The notes under the pieces: generated by a model
Database searches by the model: none
What the model saw: the letters and a program-made list of their open reading frames with translations, nothing else
Told to the model about the DNA's origin: nothing
Translations under genes and position numbers: made by a program
Shown here: positions 43,762 to 52,855 of the stretch, one piece after another
Layout: each line of letters opens with the position of its first letter
How positions within the stretch are numbered: the first letter of the stretch is position 1
Source of the DNA: JAFLCL01 sp039809495
GTDB lineage: Bacteria > Myxococcota_A > Polyangia > Polyangiales > Sandaracinaceae
Reading direction: 5' to 3'
Length of the DNA: 64,000 nucleotides
Assembly (NCBI GenBank): GCA_039809495.1
Contig: JBDHVC010000006.1
Coordinates: 51,063-115,062 of the forward strand

Positions 43762-44361
43762 ATGACGACCCCGCGCACCCATCGCTCTCTTTCCCGCGCG
43801 ACGCGCCAGCGGCCCCGCGGCGTCGCGTGGTGCGTGCTCGTCGGCGCGGGCCTCGTGGCCGAGGGCTGCGGCGCGCTCCACGAGCGCGAGCCCGCCTCGA
43901 TGGCGCGCGGCGCGCCCGAGACCCGCGCGAGCGAGGCGGAGGCGACGAGGAGCGCGCCCGCCGCCGAGCGCGCGGAGGGGCCCTCGAGCGAGGTGCTCGA
44001 GCCCGAGCCCGCGCCCACGCCGCGCGAGCCGCCGCCCCCGCTCACCCTCGAGGTGCGGGAGGAGCGGGGCGCGATCGTCGTCGCGATCACGAACGACACC
44101 GACGCGCTCGTGCCGTTCGCGAGCCGGCTTCGGGTCGAGGTGGACGAGGAGGCTCGAGGCTGGCGCGCGATCGACGAGGAGCCGCCGCTCGTCGTCGAGC
44201 TCACGCCCGGCCACCCGCTCCCCGACTGTGCCTCGCTCGCGCCGGGCGCGACGCTCGAGCGCGCGCTGCCCGACGCGCTCGGCGCGGGCCCCGTCCGCGT
44301 CGTCGTGACGAGCTGCGACGGCGGCGCGCGGGTGGAGAGCGCGCCCCTCACGCCACGCTGA
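43762..44361 (+). CDS. lipoprotein of unknown function
   Basis: The 199-residue product has a signal peptide with a lipobox-like V-A-E-G-C (Cys at about 36). A long Ala/Glu/Pro-rich linker (37-95) precedes a small beta-rich domain (about 95-199). A D-C/S-C cysteine pair in the last part could form a disulfide. It is convergent with the B-box-like gene, with a perfect hairpin between them. Confidence 0.65.
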   Translation: MTTPRTHRSLSRATRQRPRGVAWCVLVGAGLVAEGCGALHEREPASMARGAPETRASEAEATRSAPAAERAEGPSSEVLEPEPAPTPREPPPPLTLEVREERGAIVVAITNDTDALVPFASRLRVEVDEEARGWRAIDEEPPLVVELTPGHPLPDCASLAPGATLERALPDALGAGPVRVVVTSCDGGARVESAPLTPR

Positions 44362-44403
44362 GCCGCGCCTCACTCGACGTGATCCGCCGAGCGAGGCGCG
44401 CTG
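44362..44403. terminator. bidirectional conserved-loop hairpin
   Basis: Between two convergent genes, GCGCCTC (44365-44371) pairs with GAGGCGC (44393-44399), and inside it CTCG (44373) pairs with CGAG (44388). The loop holds ACGTGATCCGC, the core shared with the four-hairpin element. No T-tract. Confidence 0.7.
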
Positions 44404-45600
44404 TCAGGGGGTCTGGGGAGACGAGGGGGCGGACGATGCGGCCTCCGACGGCGCGGACGTCGCCTCGGCGCTCGTGCCCTCGCTCGCTGGCGGCTCGCGG
44501 CTCGGCCCGCTCGTCGGTGCCGACGGCGATGGCTCGGTCTCGGCCTCTGCCCCGGGCGCGCTCGGCGTCGCTCCCGGCGTCGCTCCCGGCGTCGCTTCCG
44601 GCGTCGCTTCCGGCGTCGCTCCTGGCGTCGCTCCTGGCGTCGTCGGGGTCGAGGGCGTCGTCCCGGGCGCGCCGCTCGCGCTCGCCTCGTCGCGGCTTCG
44701 GCGCGTCGCCTCGCGCTCCAGCTCGAGGCGCTGCGCCTCCTCGAGGCGCGCGATCTGCGGCCGCGCGAGCCGCACGCCGCGCGCGAGGAAGAGCCCGACG
44801 ACGATCATGATCGCGAAGGGCACCCCGACCGTGAGGATCGCCCCGAACGCCGAGACCCCCGAGCCCATCCGCGTCACCGCGCGCATCGCGCCGAGCAAGA
44901 GGAGGAAGGGGATGATCGCGAGGAGGGAGGTGAGCAGGGCCCCGCCGAGGCTCACCCGCTCGGGGAGCGCGAGCGGGACGAGGGTCTCGGTGAGGAAGAA
45001 CGCGGGGAGGAGCCAGCCGCGGTAGAGCATCACGCGCGCCGGCGCGTCGGGGTGTCCGTCGTTCGCGAAGGCGCGGGAGAGGCTGATGAACGGGATCGTG
45101 AGCGCCGCCCACTCGGCGAGCCCGATGAAGACCCCGATCAGGGCCGCGCCGAAGACGTCGAGGGCGATCTCCTCCGTCATCGGCGTGCCCTGGACGGTCA
45201 CCGAGAAGCCGGGCCCGAAGAGCAAGAGGACGGTGTAGGGCACGATGCCGGAGAGCGCGGCGAGCGGCACGAAGGTGAGGGCGAAGAAGAGGGCGGCGCG
45301 CTCGGTGCCCGCGCTCCGAAAGGCCGGCGCGCTCGTGTTCGGCGCGGCCGCGTCGTGCAGCGTCCCGAAGACGCGCGCGAGCCAGCCGCGGCTCGGATCT
45401 TCCCAGGGGACCGGCGGCGGCGGCCTGCGGACGAGGCAGGCGTGGCACGAGCGGACCGGCCCATGCCAGCAGGAGAGGCACGCGTACGCGCCGCAGCGTG
45501 GGCAGACGACGACGGCGGGCCGCTCGGGGTGCTCGGAGCACATCGAGCCCTCGGGCGGGCTCTCGATGGGGCGCTCTGGATCGTCGTTCTCGTCGGCCAT
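44404..45600 (-). CDS. multi-pass membrane protein with N-terminal zinc-finger and C-terminal PGATP-type repeats
   Basis: The 398-residue protein starts at ATG 45600. The N-terminus has a B-box-like zinc-binding pattern (C-S-E-H-P-x2-P-A-V-V-V-C-P-R-C-G-A-Y-A-C-L-S-C-W-H ... C-H-A-C). About five hydrophobic segments follow, from 95 to 300, including a long G-L-A-E-W-A-A-L-T-I-P-F motif. The C-terminal 100 residues are a Pro/Ala/Thr-rich tail with a PGATPGATPEATP-like repeat made by a 12-bp tandem unit (about 44570-44645). It is probably an inner-membrane sensor or transporter accessory. The GTP-like function of related proteins is not shown here. Confidence 0.72.
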   Translation of the reverse strand: MADENDDPERPIESPPEGSMCSEHPERPAVVVCPRCGAYACLSCWHGPVRSCHACLVRRPPPPVPWEDPSRGWLARVFGTLHDAAAPNTSAPAFRSAGTERAALFFALTFVPLAALSGIVPYTVLLLFGPGFSVTVQGTPMTEEIALDVFGAALIGVFIGLAEWAALTIPFISLSRAFANDGHPDAPARVMLYRGWLLPAFFLTETLVPLALPERVSLGGALLTSLLAIIPFLLLLGAMRAVTRMGSGVSAFGAILTVGVPFAIMIVVGLFLARGVRLARPQIARLEEAQRLELEREATRRSRDEASASGAPGTTPSTPTTPGATPGATPEATPEATPGATPGATPSAPGAEAETEPSPSAPTSGPSREPPASEGTSAEATSAPSEAASSAPSSPQTP

Positions 45601-45695
45601 CGCGTCGCGAAGGGAGCACGCGCGCGCGATCGCAGCAAGCCCAGGCCCTCGCGGCTCCCGCTCGATCGGCCGCCGTGGCATGGTCGAGCCTCGCC

Positions 45696-46472
45696 ATGCG
45701 TCCCGAGCAGCTCGAACCTCGCTCGCGCTTTCGTCGTCCGGGCTCGCCGCTCGTCTGGGCGCATCGGGGCGCGAGCGCGCACGCGCCCGAGAACACGGCG
45801 CTCGCGTTCGAGCTCGCCGCGCTCGCCGGCGCCGACGGCGTCGAGCTCGACGTGCGCCTGGCCGCCTGCGGCACGGTCGTCGTCGCTCACGATCCCACGC
45901 TCGAGCGCGTCGCGCGGCGTCCCTCCGCCATCGCCGCGCTCGACGCGCGCGCCCTGCGCGACGTCGAGCTCCTCGGCGCCTCGGGCTCGACCCGCGGCGT
46001 CCCGACCCTCGACGACACGATCGACCAGCTCGCGCCGCGAGGGCTCCGCGTCAACGTCGAGCTGAAGGGCGACGTCCCCGATCGGCTGGCGCTCTGTCGC
46101 CGCGTGGGCGCGCTCCTCGCCCGAAGGCGCGCGAGCGAGCGGGCGGGCCTCCTGCTCTCTTCGTTCCGGCCCGAGATGCTCCTCGTGATGCGCGCGCTCG
46201 CGCGCGACGTGCCCACCGCGTTCCTCTTCGACGAGGAGAACACGGGCCTCGTCCGCGCGGCCGTGCTCCTCTGGGCGCTTCGCCCCGACGGCGCGCACCC
46301 CTCGCACCGGCTGGCGAGCCGCGCGTCGATCGCCGCTTGGCATCGGCAGGGCTACTTCGTCAGCGCCTGGACGGTGGACGACGAGACGCGCATCGCCGCG
46401 CTCGACGCCGACGGCGTCGACGGCGTGATCTCGAACGATCCCGCGCGCGCGCGCGCCGCGCTCCGCCCCTGA
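45696..46472 (+). CDS. glycerophosphodiester phosphodiesterase
   Basis: GDPD enzymes hydrolyse glycerophosphodiesters to an alcohol and glycerol-3-phosphate, a phospholipid-turnover step. The 258-residue protein has the family catalytic motif H-R-G-A-S-A-H-A-P-E-N-T at 23-34, then G-A-D-G-V-E-L-D-V near 43-51 with metal-binding Glu and Asp and A-H-D-P-T-L-E-R near 65. Later conserved E-L-K-G and a C-terminal W-T-V-D-D-E segment complete it. No signal peptide was found, so it is cytoplasmic. It is divergent from the preceding gene (95 nt). Confidence 0.9.
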   Translation: MRPEQLEPRSRFRRPGSPLVWAHRGASAHAPENTALAFELAALAGADGVELDVRLAACGTVVVAHDPTLERVARRPSAIAALDARALRDVELLGASGSTRGVPTLDDTIDQLAPRGLRVNVELKGDVPDRLALCRRVGALLARRRASERAGLLLSSFRPEMLLVMRALARDVPTAFLFDEENTGLVRAAVLLWALRPDGAHPSHRLASRASIAAWHRQGYFVSAWTVDDETRIAALDADGVDGVISNDPARARAALRP

Positions 46473-46610
46473 CGCGCGCGCCGTCGCGGGCGGCCTCCCG
46501 CCAGCCCGCGCGGCGAGGCCGTGGATTGCTTCCCGAGGCTTCCCGCACTACAAGGCGCACGCGGCTCGCCCAAGGAGGGCGCGTCGCGTGCCCCAAGAGG
46601 CGGAGGTCGC

Positions 46611-46871
46611 GTGGCGAGAAGGCGCAAGCAGGACGAGTACTACGACGAGAGCAACGAGCGAGACGATCACGTCAAGCTCGACGGCGTGATCACGAACGTA
46701 TTCGCGGGCGGACAGTTCGAGGTGAAGACGGACGCCGGCGCCGTCGTGCGCGCGCAGCTCTGCGGCCGCATGCGCAAGTACCGCATCCGGGTGATCTTGG
46801 GCGATCGCGTGACGGTCGCGCTCTCGCCCTACGACCTCACCCACGGGATGATCGTCTACCGCGCGAAGTGA
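46611..46871 (+). CDS. infA: translation initiation factor IF-1
   Basis: IF-1 sits in the ribosomal A site during initiation and helps IF-2 and IF-3. The 86-residue product contains the whole S1-like OB fold (about 20-86), with G-R-M-R-K-Y-R-I-R-V and L-S-P-Y-D-L-T-H-G. A charged N-terminal extension of about 16 residues (R-R-R-K-Q-D-E-Y-Y-D-E-S-N-E) goes beyond the usual 72-residue length. The GTG at 46611 follows GGAGG with a short 4-nt spacing; the next in-frame start would be inside the domain. Another infA copy may exist elsewhere in the genome. The stop is followed by CGGCGCGCG. Confidence 0.93.
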   Translation: MARRRKQDEYYDESNERDDHVKLDGVITNVFAGGQFEVKTDAGAVVRAQLCGRMRKYRIRVILGDRVTVALSPYDLTHGMIVYRAK

Positions 46872-46915
46872 CGGCGCGCGACGGCGCGCCCAGGCTCGCC
46901 CCGCGAGGCCGATGA

Positions 46916-48664
46916 TCAGGGCGTGCACCGGACGGGGCGCGGCCCAGGCAGGACCACGCGAGGGCGCGCGGGATCGTAGAGCGCAGCGGGATCGAGCGCG
47001 CTCGGCCCCGCGCGGAGCGCCTCGATCATGGCCTCGCGCATCGGCGGATCGCCCTCGATCGAGACCGCGCCCCGCGCTCGCTCCGCCGTGAAGAGCGCGT
47101 CGCCGCCCGTCGCGAGGAAGTCCGACGTGAGGATCGTGATCCGCGCGTCGCTCGGGATCGGCGCGCCTTCGGGCGTGGTGAGATCGGCGACGAGCGTGGG
47201 CCCCTCGCAGCGCAGGATCGCGCGGACGCCCGCGACGGAGAGGAAGCCGCCCTCGCCCGAGGCGTTGGCGACGAGCAGGGCCGCGAGCGCGCTGGCCGTC
47301 GTCTCGATCCGAGCGAAGCGGTTGTCGAAGGGGAGCGCCTCGAAGAACGCGCCGTAGGTCAGGGCCCCCGCGGGGAGATCGGCGCGGAGCCCGCCGCCGT
47401 TGTAGAGCGCCACGCGAGCGTCTGGGCGCGCGCGGAGCATCAGGTCCGTGAAGAGGTCGCCGAGCGCGCTCTCGCTCGTGTGCGAGCGCGTGACGGGTCC
47501 CGTGAGCTCGACGCCGAGGGGGCGCGCGCGGAGCTCGGCGGCGCGCGCCTCGGCGGCGGTGACGATCGCCGAGACGTCCTCGCTCGCCGCGATCGGGCGC
47601 CCTTCGTAGCGCGCGTCGGCGCAGGCCTCCGCGCGGCAGATCTCGGTCGGCGGGAACACGACGTGACGGACGGCGTGGCGCCGCTCCCGATCGACCTCGA
47701 GATCGATCCGCCCGAACGCCTGCCCGTACGAGCGCGACTCGATGATCGGCACGCCGTGGACGACGTGCGCCATCGTCTGGTGCGTGTGGCCCGCGACGAT
47801 CGCGTCGACGAGCCCCTCGGGGAGCCCCGCCGCGAGCGCCATGATCTCCTCGTCGCCCGCGCAGGAGGAGGTGTCGCTCGGATCGTCGTCGCGCTCGCAG
47901 CGCCCGCCCGCGTGGGCGAGGACGACGACGACCTCGGCGCCCTGCTCGCGCAGCGCGCGGGCGCGGACGAGCACGGTGTCGAGCAGGGGCTCGACGGCGA
48001 GATCCGAGACGTTCGCGGAGATCGTCGCGTCGAGCGAGTGCGCGCTCGTCACGCCGAGCAGGCCGATCTCGACGCCCGCGCGCGTGAGGCGCGCCGTGGC
48101 GGGGACGGCGACGGCGTCGCCGCCGCGGAGCCGTGCGGGCCTCTGCGTCGCGCGCTCGACGAGGTTCGCGCCGAGGAAGGGGAAGGGCGCGCGCTCGACC
48201 AGGCGCGCGAGCGCGCCGCGGGGCTCGTCGCCCGCCTCGGTCGGGGTCGCGCGAGGGCCGACGGGGCCGTAGTCGAATTCGTGGTTGCCGATGGCGACCG
48301 CGTCGTAGCCGAGCGCCTCGTACGCCTCGACGACGGGCATCCCCTCGGCGAGGTTCGACGCGAGCGTGCCCTGGAAGAGATCGCCCGCGTCGACGAGCAG
48401 CACCGCGCCGCCGTCCTCCTCGCGCGCGGCGCGGAGGTTCGCGACGTAGCCCGAGAAGGCGGGCAGCGCCTCGACGTGGCCGTGGAGATCGTTCGTGCCG
48501 ACGATGGAGAGCGTGACGAGGCGCGCGCCCGCGGGCGCGTGGACGTCGTGGGGGCCGGCGGACGAGGCGTGGCCGCAGCCGGAGGCGGCCGAGAGGGCCG
48601 TGAGCAGGGCGGCGAGGAGGGGAGCTTTGAGGCGAGCGAGGGGCGGGGCCGAGCGAGCGCGCAT
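46916..48664 (-). CDS. 5'-nucleotidase/metallophosphatase lipoprotein
   Basis: The 582-residue product has a lipobox signal (A-A-S-G-C, Cys at about 30). An N-terminal calcineurin-like metallophosphatase domain (about 45-335) has the metal-binding motifs G-T-N-D-L-H-G-H, D-A-G-D-L, G-N-H-E-F-D-Y-G and A-G-H-T-H. A 5'-nucleotidase C-terminal domain (about 365-560) with N-G-G-G-L-R-A-D-L provides the nucleotide-binding part. The architecture is that of UshA-type periplasmic nucleotidases that scavenge nucleotides. The gene lies 9 nt upstream of the preceding minus-strand gene's end, so both may be on one transcript. Confidence 0.92.
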   Translation of the reverse strand: MRARSAPPLARLKAPLLAALLTALSAASGCGHASSAGPHDVHAPAGARLVTLSIVGTNDLHGHVEALPAFSGYVANLRAAREEDGGAVLLVDAGDLFQGTLASNLAEGMPVVEAYEALGYDAVAIGNHEFDYGPVGPRATPTEAGDEPRGALARLVERAPFPFLGANLVERATQRPARLRGGDAVAVPATARLTRAGVEIGLLGVTSAHSLDATISANVSDLAVEPLLDTVLVRARALREQGAEVVVVLAHAGGRCERDDDPSDTSSCAGDEEIMALAAGLPEGLVDAIVAGHTHQTMAHVVHGVPIIESRSYGQAFGRIDLEVDRERRHAVRHVVFPPTEICRAEACADARYEGRPIAASEDVSAIVTAAEARAAELRARPLGVELTGPVTRSHTSESALGDLFTDLMLRARPDARVALYNGGGLRADLPAGALTYGAFFEALPFDNRFARIETTASALAALLVANASGEGGFLSVAGVRAILRCEGPTLVADLTTPEGAPIPSDARITILTSDFLATGGDALFTAERARGAVSIEGDPPMREAMIEALRAGPSALDPAALYDPARPRVVLPGPRPVRCTP

Positions 48665-48673
48665 CCGGCGAGC

Positions 48674-49924
48674 TTATCCCGCGTCGTCCGCGGCGCTCGG
48701 GTCCGCGCGGCGCGCGCGTCGCGCGAGGAGCGCGCGTCCGCCGAGCACGATCGGGTGGGACGCGATCCCGAAGAAGAGCGCGAGGAGGCCGACGTCCCCG
48801 AACGCGCGCCGCAGCTGCGCCTCGCTGTAGCCGTGCTCCGCGATCAAGCGCTCGAGGTCGCCGTCGCTCTCTTGGGACGAGACGAACGAGCCGTGCGGGA
48901 GCGGCTCGTCCCCTCGCCCGATCGCCAAGTATCGAGGGACGGCGGTCGCGACGACGATCGAGGCGAAGAGCGCGAGGGGCCAGCGGAAGAAGTCCCAGCG
49001 CGTGCGCGAAGGGAGCCTCGCGTGGAAGGCGAGCATGGCGAGCGCGGCGAGCAGCGCCTCACCCGCGAAGCCGCCGACGAGGATCCACGGCTCGGCGGCC
49101 TCGGCGGAGGCGCGCAGCCCGATCGCGAGCACGAGCGCGAAGAGCGCCGCGAGCCCGATCGCGAGGGGCCTCCTCTCGCGCACGCCGTAGACGACGAGCA
49201 GGCCGACGAAGAGGAGCTCCATCGAGACGAGGAGGACGGATCGCTCCGTCGACCAGGGCGTGAAGCCGAAGGGCAAGGGGAGCGCGCTCCGCCCCGTGCT
49301 CCACGCGACGAGCGCGTGCCCGATCTCGTGGAACTGGAGGTGCGCGATGAAGGCGAGGTTCTCGCCGAAGGTGGTGCGGCCCACGAGCCACGCGAGCCCG
49401 AGCATGAGCGCGAGGAGGGCGAGCTCCCGGAGCGGCCCGGGGGCGAAGACGGAGCCCCCCTCGATCCCGGTCGGCTCGCTCGTCGATTCGGCCTGCGCGC
49501 GCTCCTCGCGGGGGCGAACGAGCGCCCCGCTCCGCGCGCTCTTCTCGATCGGCCCGCGCTCCCTCGGCGCCGGCGCGCGCGACGGGCGCTCGCTCGAGAC
49601 CTTGGCGCTCGCGCGGAGCCCGTCGAGCGTCTCGGCGTCGAGAAAGAGCGCGCCGCACGCCGCGCAGGCGAGGTGCTCGCGGCCCCTCGCGCCGCGGCTC
49701 TCGACGCTCTCGAGCGCGCCACCGCAGCGAGGGCAGCGCGGCGTCGAAGCGCCCTCGAGGCCGCCGAGCGAGAGGCTCGTCGCGCGGCTGACCAGGCTCG
49801 CGCCCACGAGCCACTCGATCGCGGGTCGATCCCCGAGGACGCCGCGGCAGGTCGGGCAGCGCGCGAGCGCGTGCGCGCCGGCCTCGAGCGGCTCGAGCGG
49901 GGTGCCGTCGCGGGGGCAGCGCAT
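48674..49924 (-). CDS. zinc-ribbon membrane protein with HExxH motif
   Basis: The 416-residue protein begins with two zinc-binding zf-TFIIB-type ribbons (C3-x-R-D-G..C23-x2-C26 and C64-x2-C67..C87-x2-C90). After a linker come about six to seven membrane segments. In the second, L-Q-F-H199-E200-I-G-H203-A-L carries a HExxH zinc-metalloprotease signature near a hydrophobic stretch, as in M50-type site-2 proteases. The rest of the M50 active site (an LDG/NPDG-like motif) was not clearly found, so catalytic activity is uncertain. ATG at 49924 is the start of the ribbon domain; the longer start at 49966 adds an Arg/Ala-rich stretch. Possible role: regulated intramembrane proteolysis. Confidence 0.72.
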   Translation of the reverse strand: MRCPRDGTPLEPLEAGAHALARCPTCRGVLGDRPAIEWLVGASLVSRATSLSLGGLEGASTPRCPRCGGALESVESRGARGREHLACAACGALFLDAETLDGLRASAKVSSERPSRAPAPRERGPIEKSARSGALVRPREERAQAESTSEPTGIEGGSVFAPGPLRELALLALMLGLAWLVGRTTFGENLAFIAHLQFHEIGHALVAWSTGRSALPLPFGFTPWSTERSVLLVSMELLFVGLLVVYGVRERRPLAIGLAALFALVLAIGLRASAEAAEPWILVGGFAGEALLAALAMLAFHARLPSRTRWDFFRWPLALFASIVVATAVPRYLAIGRGDEPLPHGSFVSSQESDGDLERLIAEHGYSEAQLRRAFGDVGLLALFFGIASHPIVLGGRALLARRARRADPSAADDAG

Positions 49925-50054
49925 CGCTCGGAGCGTAGCCGCTCGCGCGCGGGCGCGGTCGCCCATCCCACGCCGCGGACGGAACGAGCCGTCCGGCTAG
50001 CCCCCGAGCGCGTGCGATGGACTTGCCGGAGCGCTGGTCCTAACGTCGCGTGCG

Positions 50055-52811
50055 ATGCCGCACGTCGACGTCCCGACCTTGGGTAACCTGCTCCTCTGCG
50101 CCGTCCTCGTCGCCTCGGCGTACACGATGATGGTCGCGATCGGCGCGGCGCGCGGGCGGGCGCAGCTCACGCCGGCCGCGCGCGGCGGGATCCTCACGAC
50201 CGTGGCGCTCGTCGCCGCCGCCGTGTTCCTCCTCGCGTACGCCTTCCAGACCCACGACTTCCGCATCCGCTACGTGGCGCGCTACAGCGACCGCTCGATG
50301 AGCACGGCCTACCTCTGGGCCTCGCTCTGGGGAGGGCAGGACGGCTCGCTCCTCTGGTGGTCCTTCATGCTCTCGGGCTACACGCTCGGCTTCACCGTCT
50401 GGGTGAAGGACCGCTACCGCGAGCTCCAGCCCTACGTCTACGCGACGCTCGCGAGCATCTTCGTCTTCTTCTCGGTGCTGATGCTCTTCGCCGCCAACCC
50501 GTTCGCGACGAGCGTGGTCGGCGCGCCGCTCGACGGCGAGGGGCTGAACCCGCTCCTGCAGAACTACTGGATGGCGATCCACCCGCCGTCCCTCTACCTC
50601 GGGCTCACGGGCTGGGCGATCCCCTTCTCCCTGATGGTCGCCGCGCTCTTCACGGGGCGGCTCGGCGACGAGTGGATCCTCGCCGCGCGGCGCTGGTCGA
50701 TCCTCGCGTGGGCCTTCCTCTCGCTCGGCAACCTCATCGGCATGCTCTGGAGCTACGAGGAGCTCGGCTGGGGCGGCTACTGGGCGTGGGATCCGGTCGA
50801 GAACGCCTCGTTCATGCCGTGGCTGCTCGGCACGGCCTACCTCCACTCCGTCATGATCCAGGAGCGCCGGGGCACGCTCAAGGTGTGGAACGTCTCGCTC
50901 ATGGCCGGGACCTTCTTCCTCACGATCTTCGGCACGTTCCTCACGCGCTCGGGCCTCATCGCGAGCGTCCACTCCTTCGCGCGCTCCGACATCGGCGAGT
51001 ACTTCGTCTGGTACATGGCCGGGCTCGCGGTCTTCCTCGTGCTCCTCATCAGCTACCGGCTCCCCGAGCTGCGCGGGAGGTTCCTCGGCTGGGACGACGT
51101 GCTGGAGAATTCCGCGCCGCGCATCCTGCGCCTGCCGCTCCTGCCGCTCGTCCTCGTCGCGAAGCTCGTCGAGCTCGCGCGCCGGCGCGTCGATCCCTAC
51201 ACGCCGCCGCCCGTGCGGCGCAACGAGATCGAGTCCGTCCTCTCGCGCGAATTCGCGTTCCTCATGAACAACTGGATCCTCGTCGGGATGCTGATCTTCA
51301 TCCTCGTCTCGACGACCTTCCCGCTCATCAGCGAGGCGCTGCGCGACGAGACCGTGACGGTCGGGCCCGCCTTCTACAACCGCTGGATGATCCCCCTCTC
51401 GCTCGTCCTGCTCTTCCTGATGGGCACGGGGCCGCTCATCGCGTGGCGCAAGGCGAGCGGCAAGAGCCTGCGCGAGGCCTTCGTCGGGCCCACCGTCTTC
51501 GCGCTCGTCGTCCTCGTCGCCCACGCGACGCTCGGCCCCTCGCTCGGCATGCCCCCGACGATGGAGGCGAGCGACATCTACGGCACGAGCACGGGCGCGG
51601 TCCTCTCGTTCCTCGGGAAGTTCTCGCCGATCGCGTGCACCACGCTCGTCGCGTTCGCGTTCTTCACGATCGTGCAGGAGATGTGGCGCGGCACGCGCGT
51701 CCGGATGAAGAACACGAAGGAGGGCTTCTTCACCGCGTACGTGACGATGTTCTCGCGCGCCCGGCGGCGCTACGGCGGCTACGTCGTCCACCTCGGCATC
51801 CTCGCCATCTTCGTCGGCTTCCTCGGCGCCGCCTACGACGTCGAGCGCGAGGGGCAGCTCCAGGTGGGGCAGTCGCTCGACGTCGGCGGGCTCCAATTCC
51901 GTTACGACGGCTTCCGCGACGAGAACAACGTCAACCGCGAGATGCTCTTCGGCGACCTCTCCGTGCTCTCGGGGGGCCGCGTCGTCGATCGCGTCTCGCC
52001 GGCGAAATTCGTCTACCGCACGCACCCCGACATGCCGACGACGGAGGTGGCGATCCGCTCCTCGCCGCTCGCCGACCTCTACGTGATCCTCTCGACGATC
52101 GACACGCGCACCTCCGCGGGCACGTTCCGGGTGCTGCGCCGGCCGCTCGTGTTCTGGATCTGGATGGGCGGCTTCATCTGCTTCCTCGGGGCCGCGCTCG
52201 CGGCGTTCCCATCCGTGCGCGAGATCCTCGGCGAGGCGAAGGAGCGCGCCCCGAGCCGCGGCCTCGTCGCGATGGCGACCACGCTGCTCCTCGCCCTCGG
52301 CCTCGGGCTCGGCGTGACGGTGCTCTCCCTCCTCTTCGCGGCCCTCGCGCCCTTGCCCGCCCACGCGCAGGCCGACAGCTCGAGCTCGCTCCACGCCGGC
52401 AGCGTCGTCATCGAGGATCCCTTCGAGCGGCAGGTCTTCGAGCGCCTGCTCTGCCAGTGCGGCGACTGCCAGCGGCTGCCCCTCTCGACGTGCGACTGCG
52501 GCTGGGCCGACCACATGCGCGCGGAGATCCGCGAGCAGATCGCGCGCGGCATGGACGTCGCCGCGATCCAGGCGGACTACCGGGACCGCTTCGGGCCCGC
52601 CGCGATCTCGATCCCCTCCGACCACGGGCTCGATCGCGCGCTCTGGGCGGTGCCCGTCGCCGCGATCGGGATCGCGCTCCCGGCGCTCCTCATCGCCGTG
52701 CGGCGTCGCCAGAGGCCGGAGGCGTCGGCGCCCGACGCGACCTCGCGCGCCGCGGGCTCGGAGGCGCTCGACGCGCGGCTCGAGGAGGAGCTCCGCGACC
52801 TCGACGCGTGA
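50055..52811 (+). CDS. CcmF-CcmH fusion for cytochrome c maturation
   Basis: The 918-residue protein fuses two cytochrome c maturation functions. Residues about 1-770 are CcmF-like, with many membrane segments and the heme-handling W-G-G-Y-W-A-W-D-P-V-E-N motif near 240. After a short hydrophobic helix (about 745-770), the periplasmic segment at about 790-855 is CcmH-like: C800-x-C802-G-x-C805 and a second C813-x-C815. Both pairs differ from the canonical L-R-C-x2-C motif by having one or two residues between the cysteines. CcmF and CcmH together deliver heme to apocytochrome c. It is divergent from the zinc-ribbon gene (130 nt). No other ccm gene is in this window. Confidence 0.92.
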   Translation: MPHVDVPTLGNLLLCAVLVASAYTMMVAIGAARGRAQLTPAARGGILTTVALVAAAVFLLAYAFQTHDFRIRYVARYSDRSMSTAYLWASLWGGQDGSLLWWSFMLSGYTLGFTVWVKDRYRELQPYVYATLASIFVFFSVLMLFAANPFATSVVGAPLDGEGLNPLLQNYWMAIHPPSLYLGLTGWAIPFSLMVAALFTGRLGDEWILAARRWSILAWAFLSLGNLIGMLWSYEELGWGGYWAWDPVENASFMPWLLGTAYLHSVMIQERRGTLKVWNVSLMAGTFFLTIFGTFLTRSGLIASVHSFARSDIGEYFVWYMAGLAVFLVLLISYRLPELRGRFLGWDDVLENSAPRILRLPLLPLVLVAKLVELARRRVDPYTPPPVRRNEIESVLSREFAFLMNNWILVGMLIFILVSTTFPLISEALRDETVTVGPAFYNRWMIPLSLVLLFLMGTGPLIAWRKASGKSLREAFVGPTVFALVVLVAHATLGPSLGMPPTMEASDIYGTSTGAVLSFLGKFSPIACTTLVAFAFFTIVQEMWRGTRVRMKNTKEGFFTAYVTMFSRARRRYGGYVVHLGILAIFVGFLGAAYDVEREGQLQVGQSLDVGGLQFRYDGFRDENNVNREMLFGDLSVLSGGRVVDRVSPAKFVYRTHPDMPTTEVAIRSSPLADLYVILSTIDTRTSAGTFRVLRRPLVFWIWMGGFICFLGAALAAFPSVREILGEAKERAPSRGLVAMATTLLLALGLGLGVTVLSLLFAALAPLPAHAQADSSSSLHAGSVVIEDPFERQVFERLLCQCGDCQRLPLSTCDCGWADHMRAEIREQIARGMDVAAIQADYRDRFGPAAISIPSDHGLDRALWAVPVAAIGIALPALLIAVRRRQRPEASAPDATSRAAGSEALDARLEEELRDLDA

Positions 52812-52855
52812 GGGCGAGCCGCGCTCGACGTGGTCCGTCGCGTCGCGGCGCGCCG
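52812..52855. terminator. conserved-loop hairpin
   Basis: Between the CcmF-CcmH gene and the convergent lipoprotein gene, GCCGCG pairs with CGCGGC around CTCGACGTGGTCCG, the single-hairpin version of the four-hairpin element. No T-tract. Confidence 0.6.
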
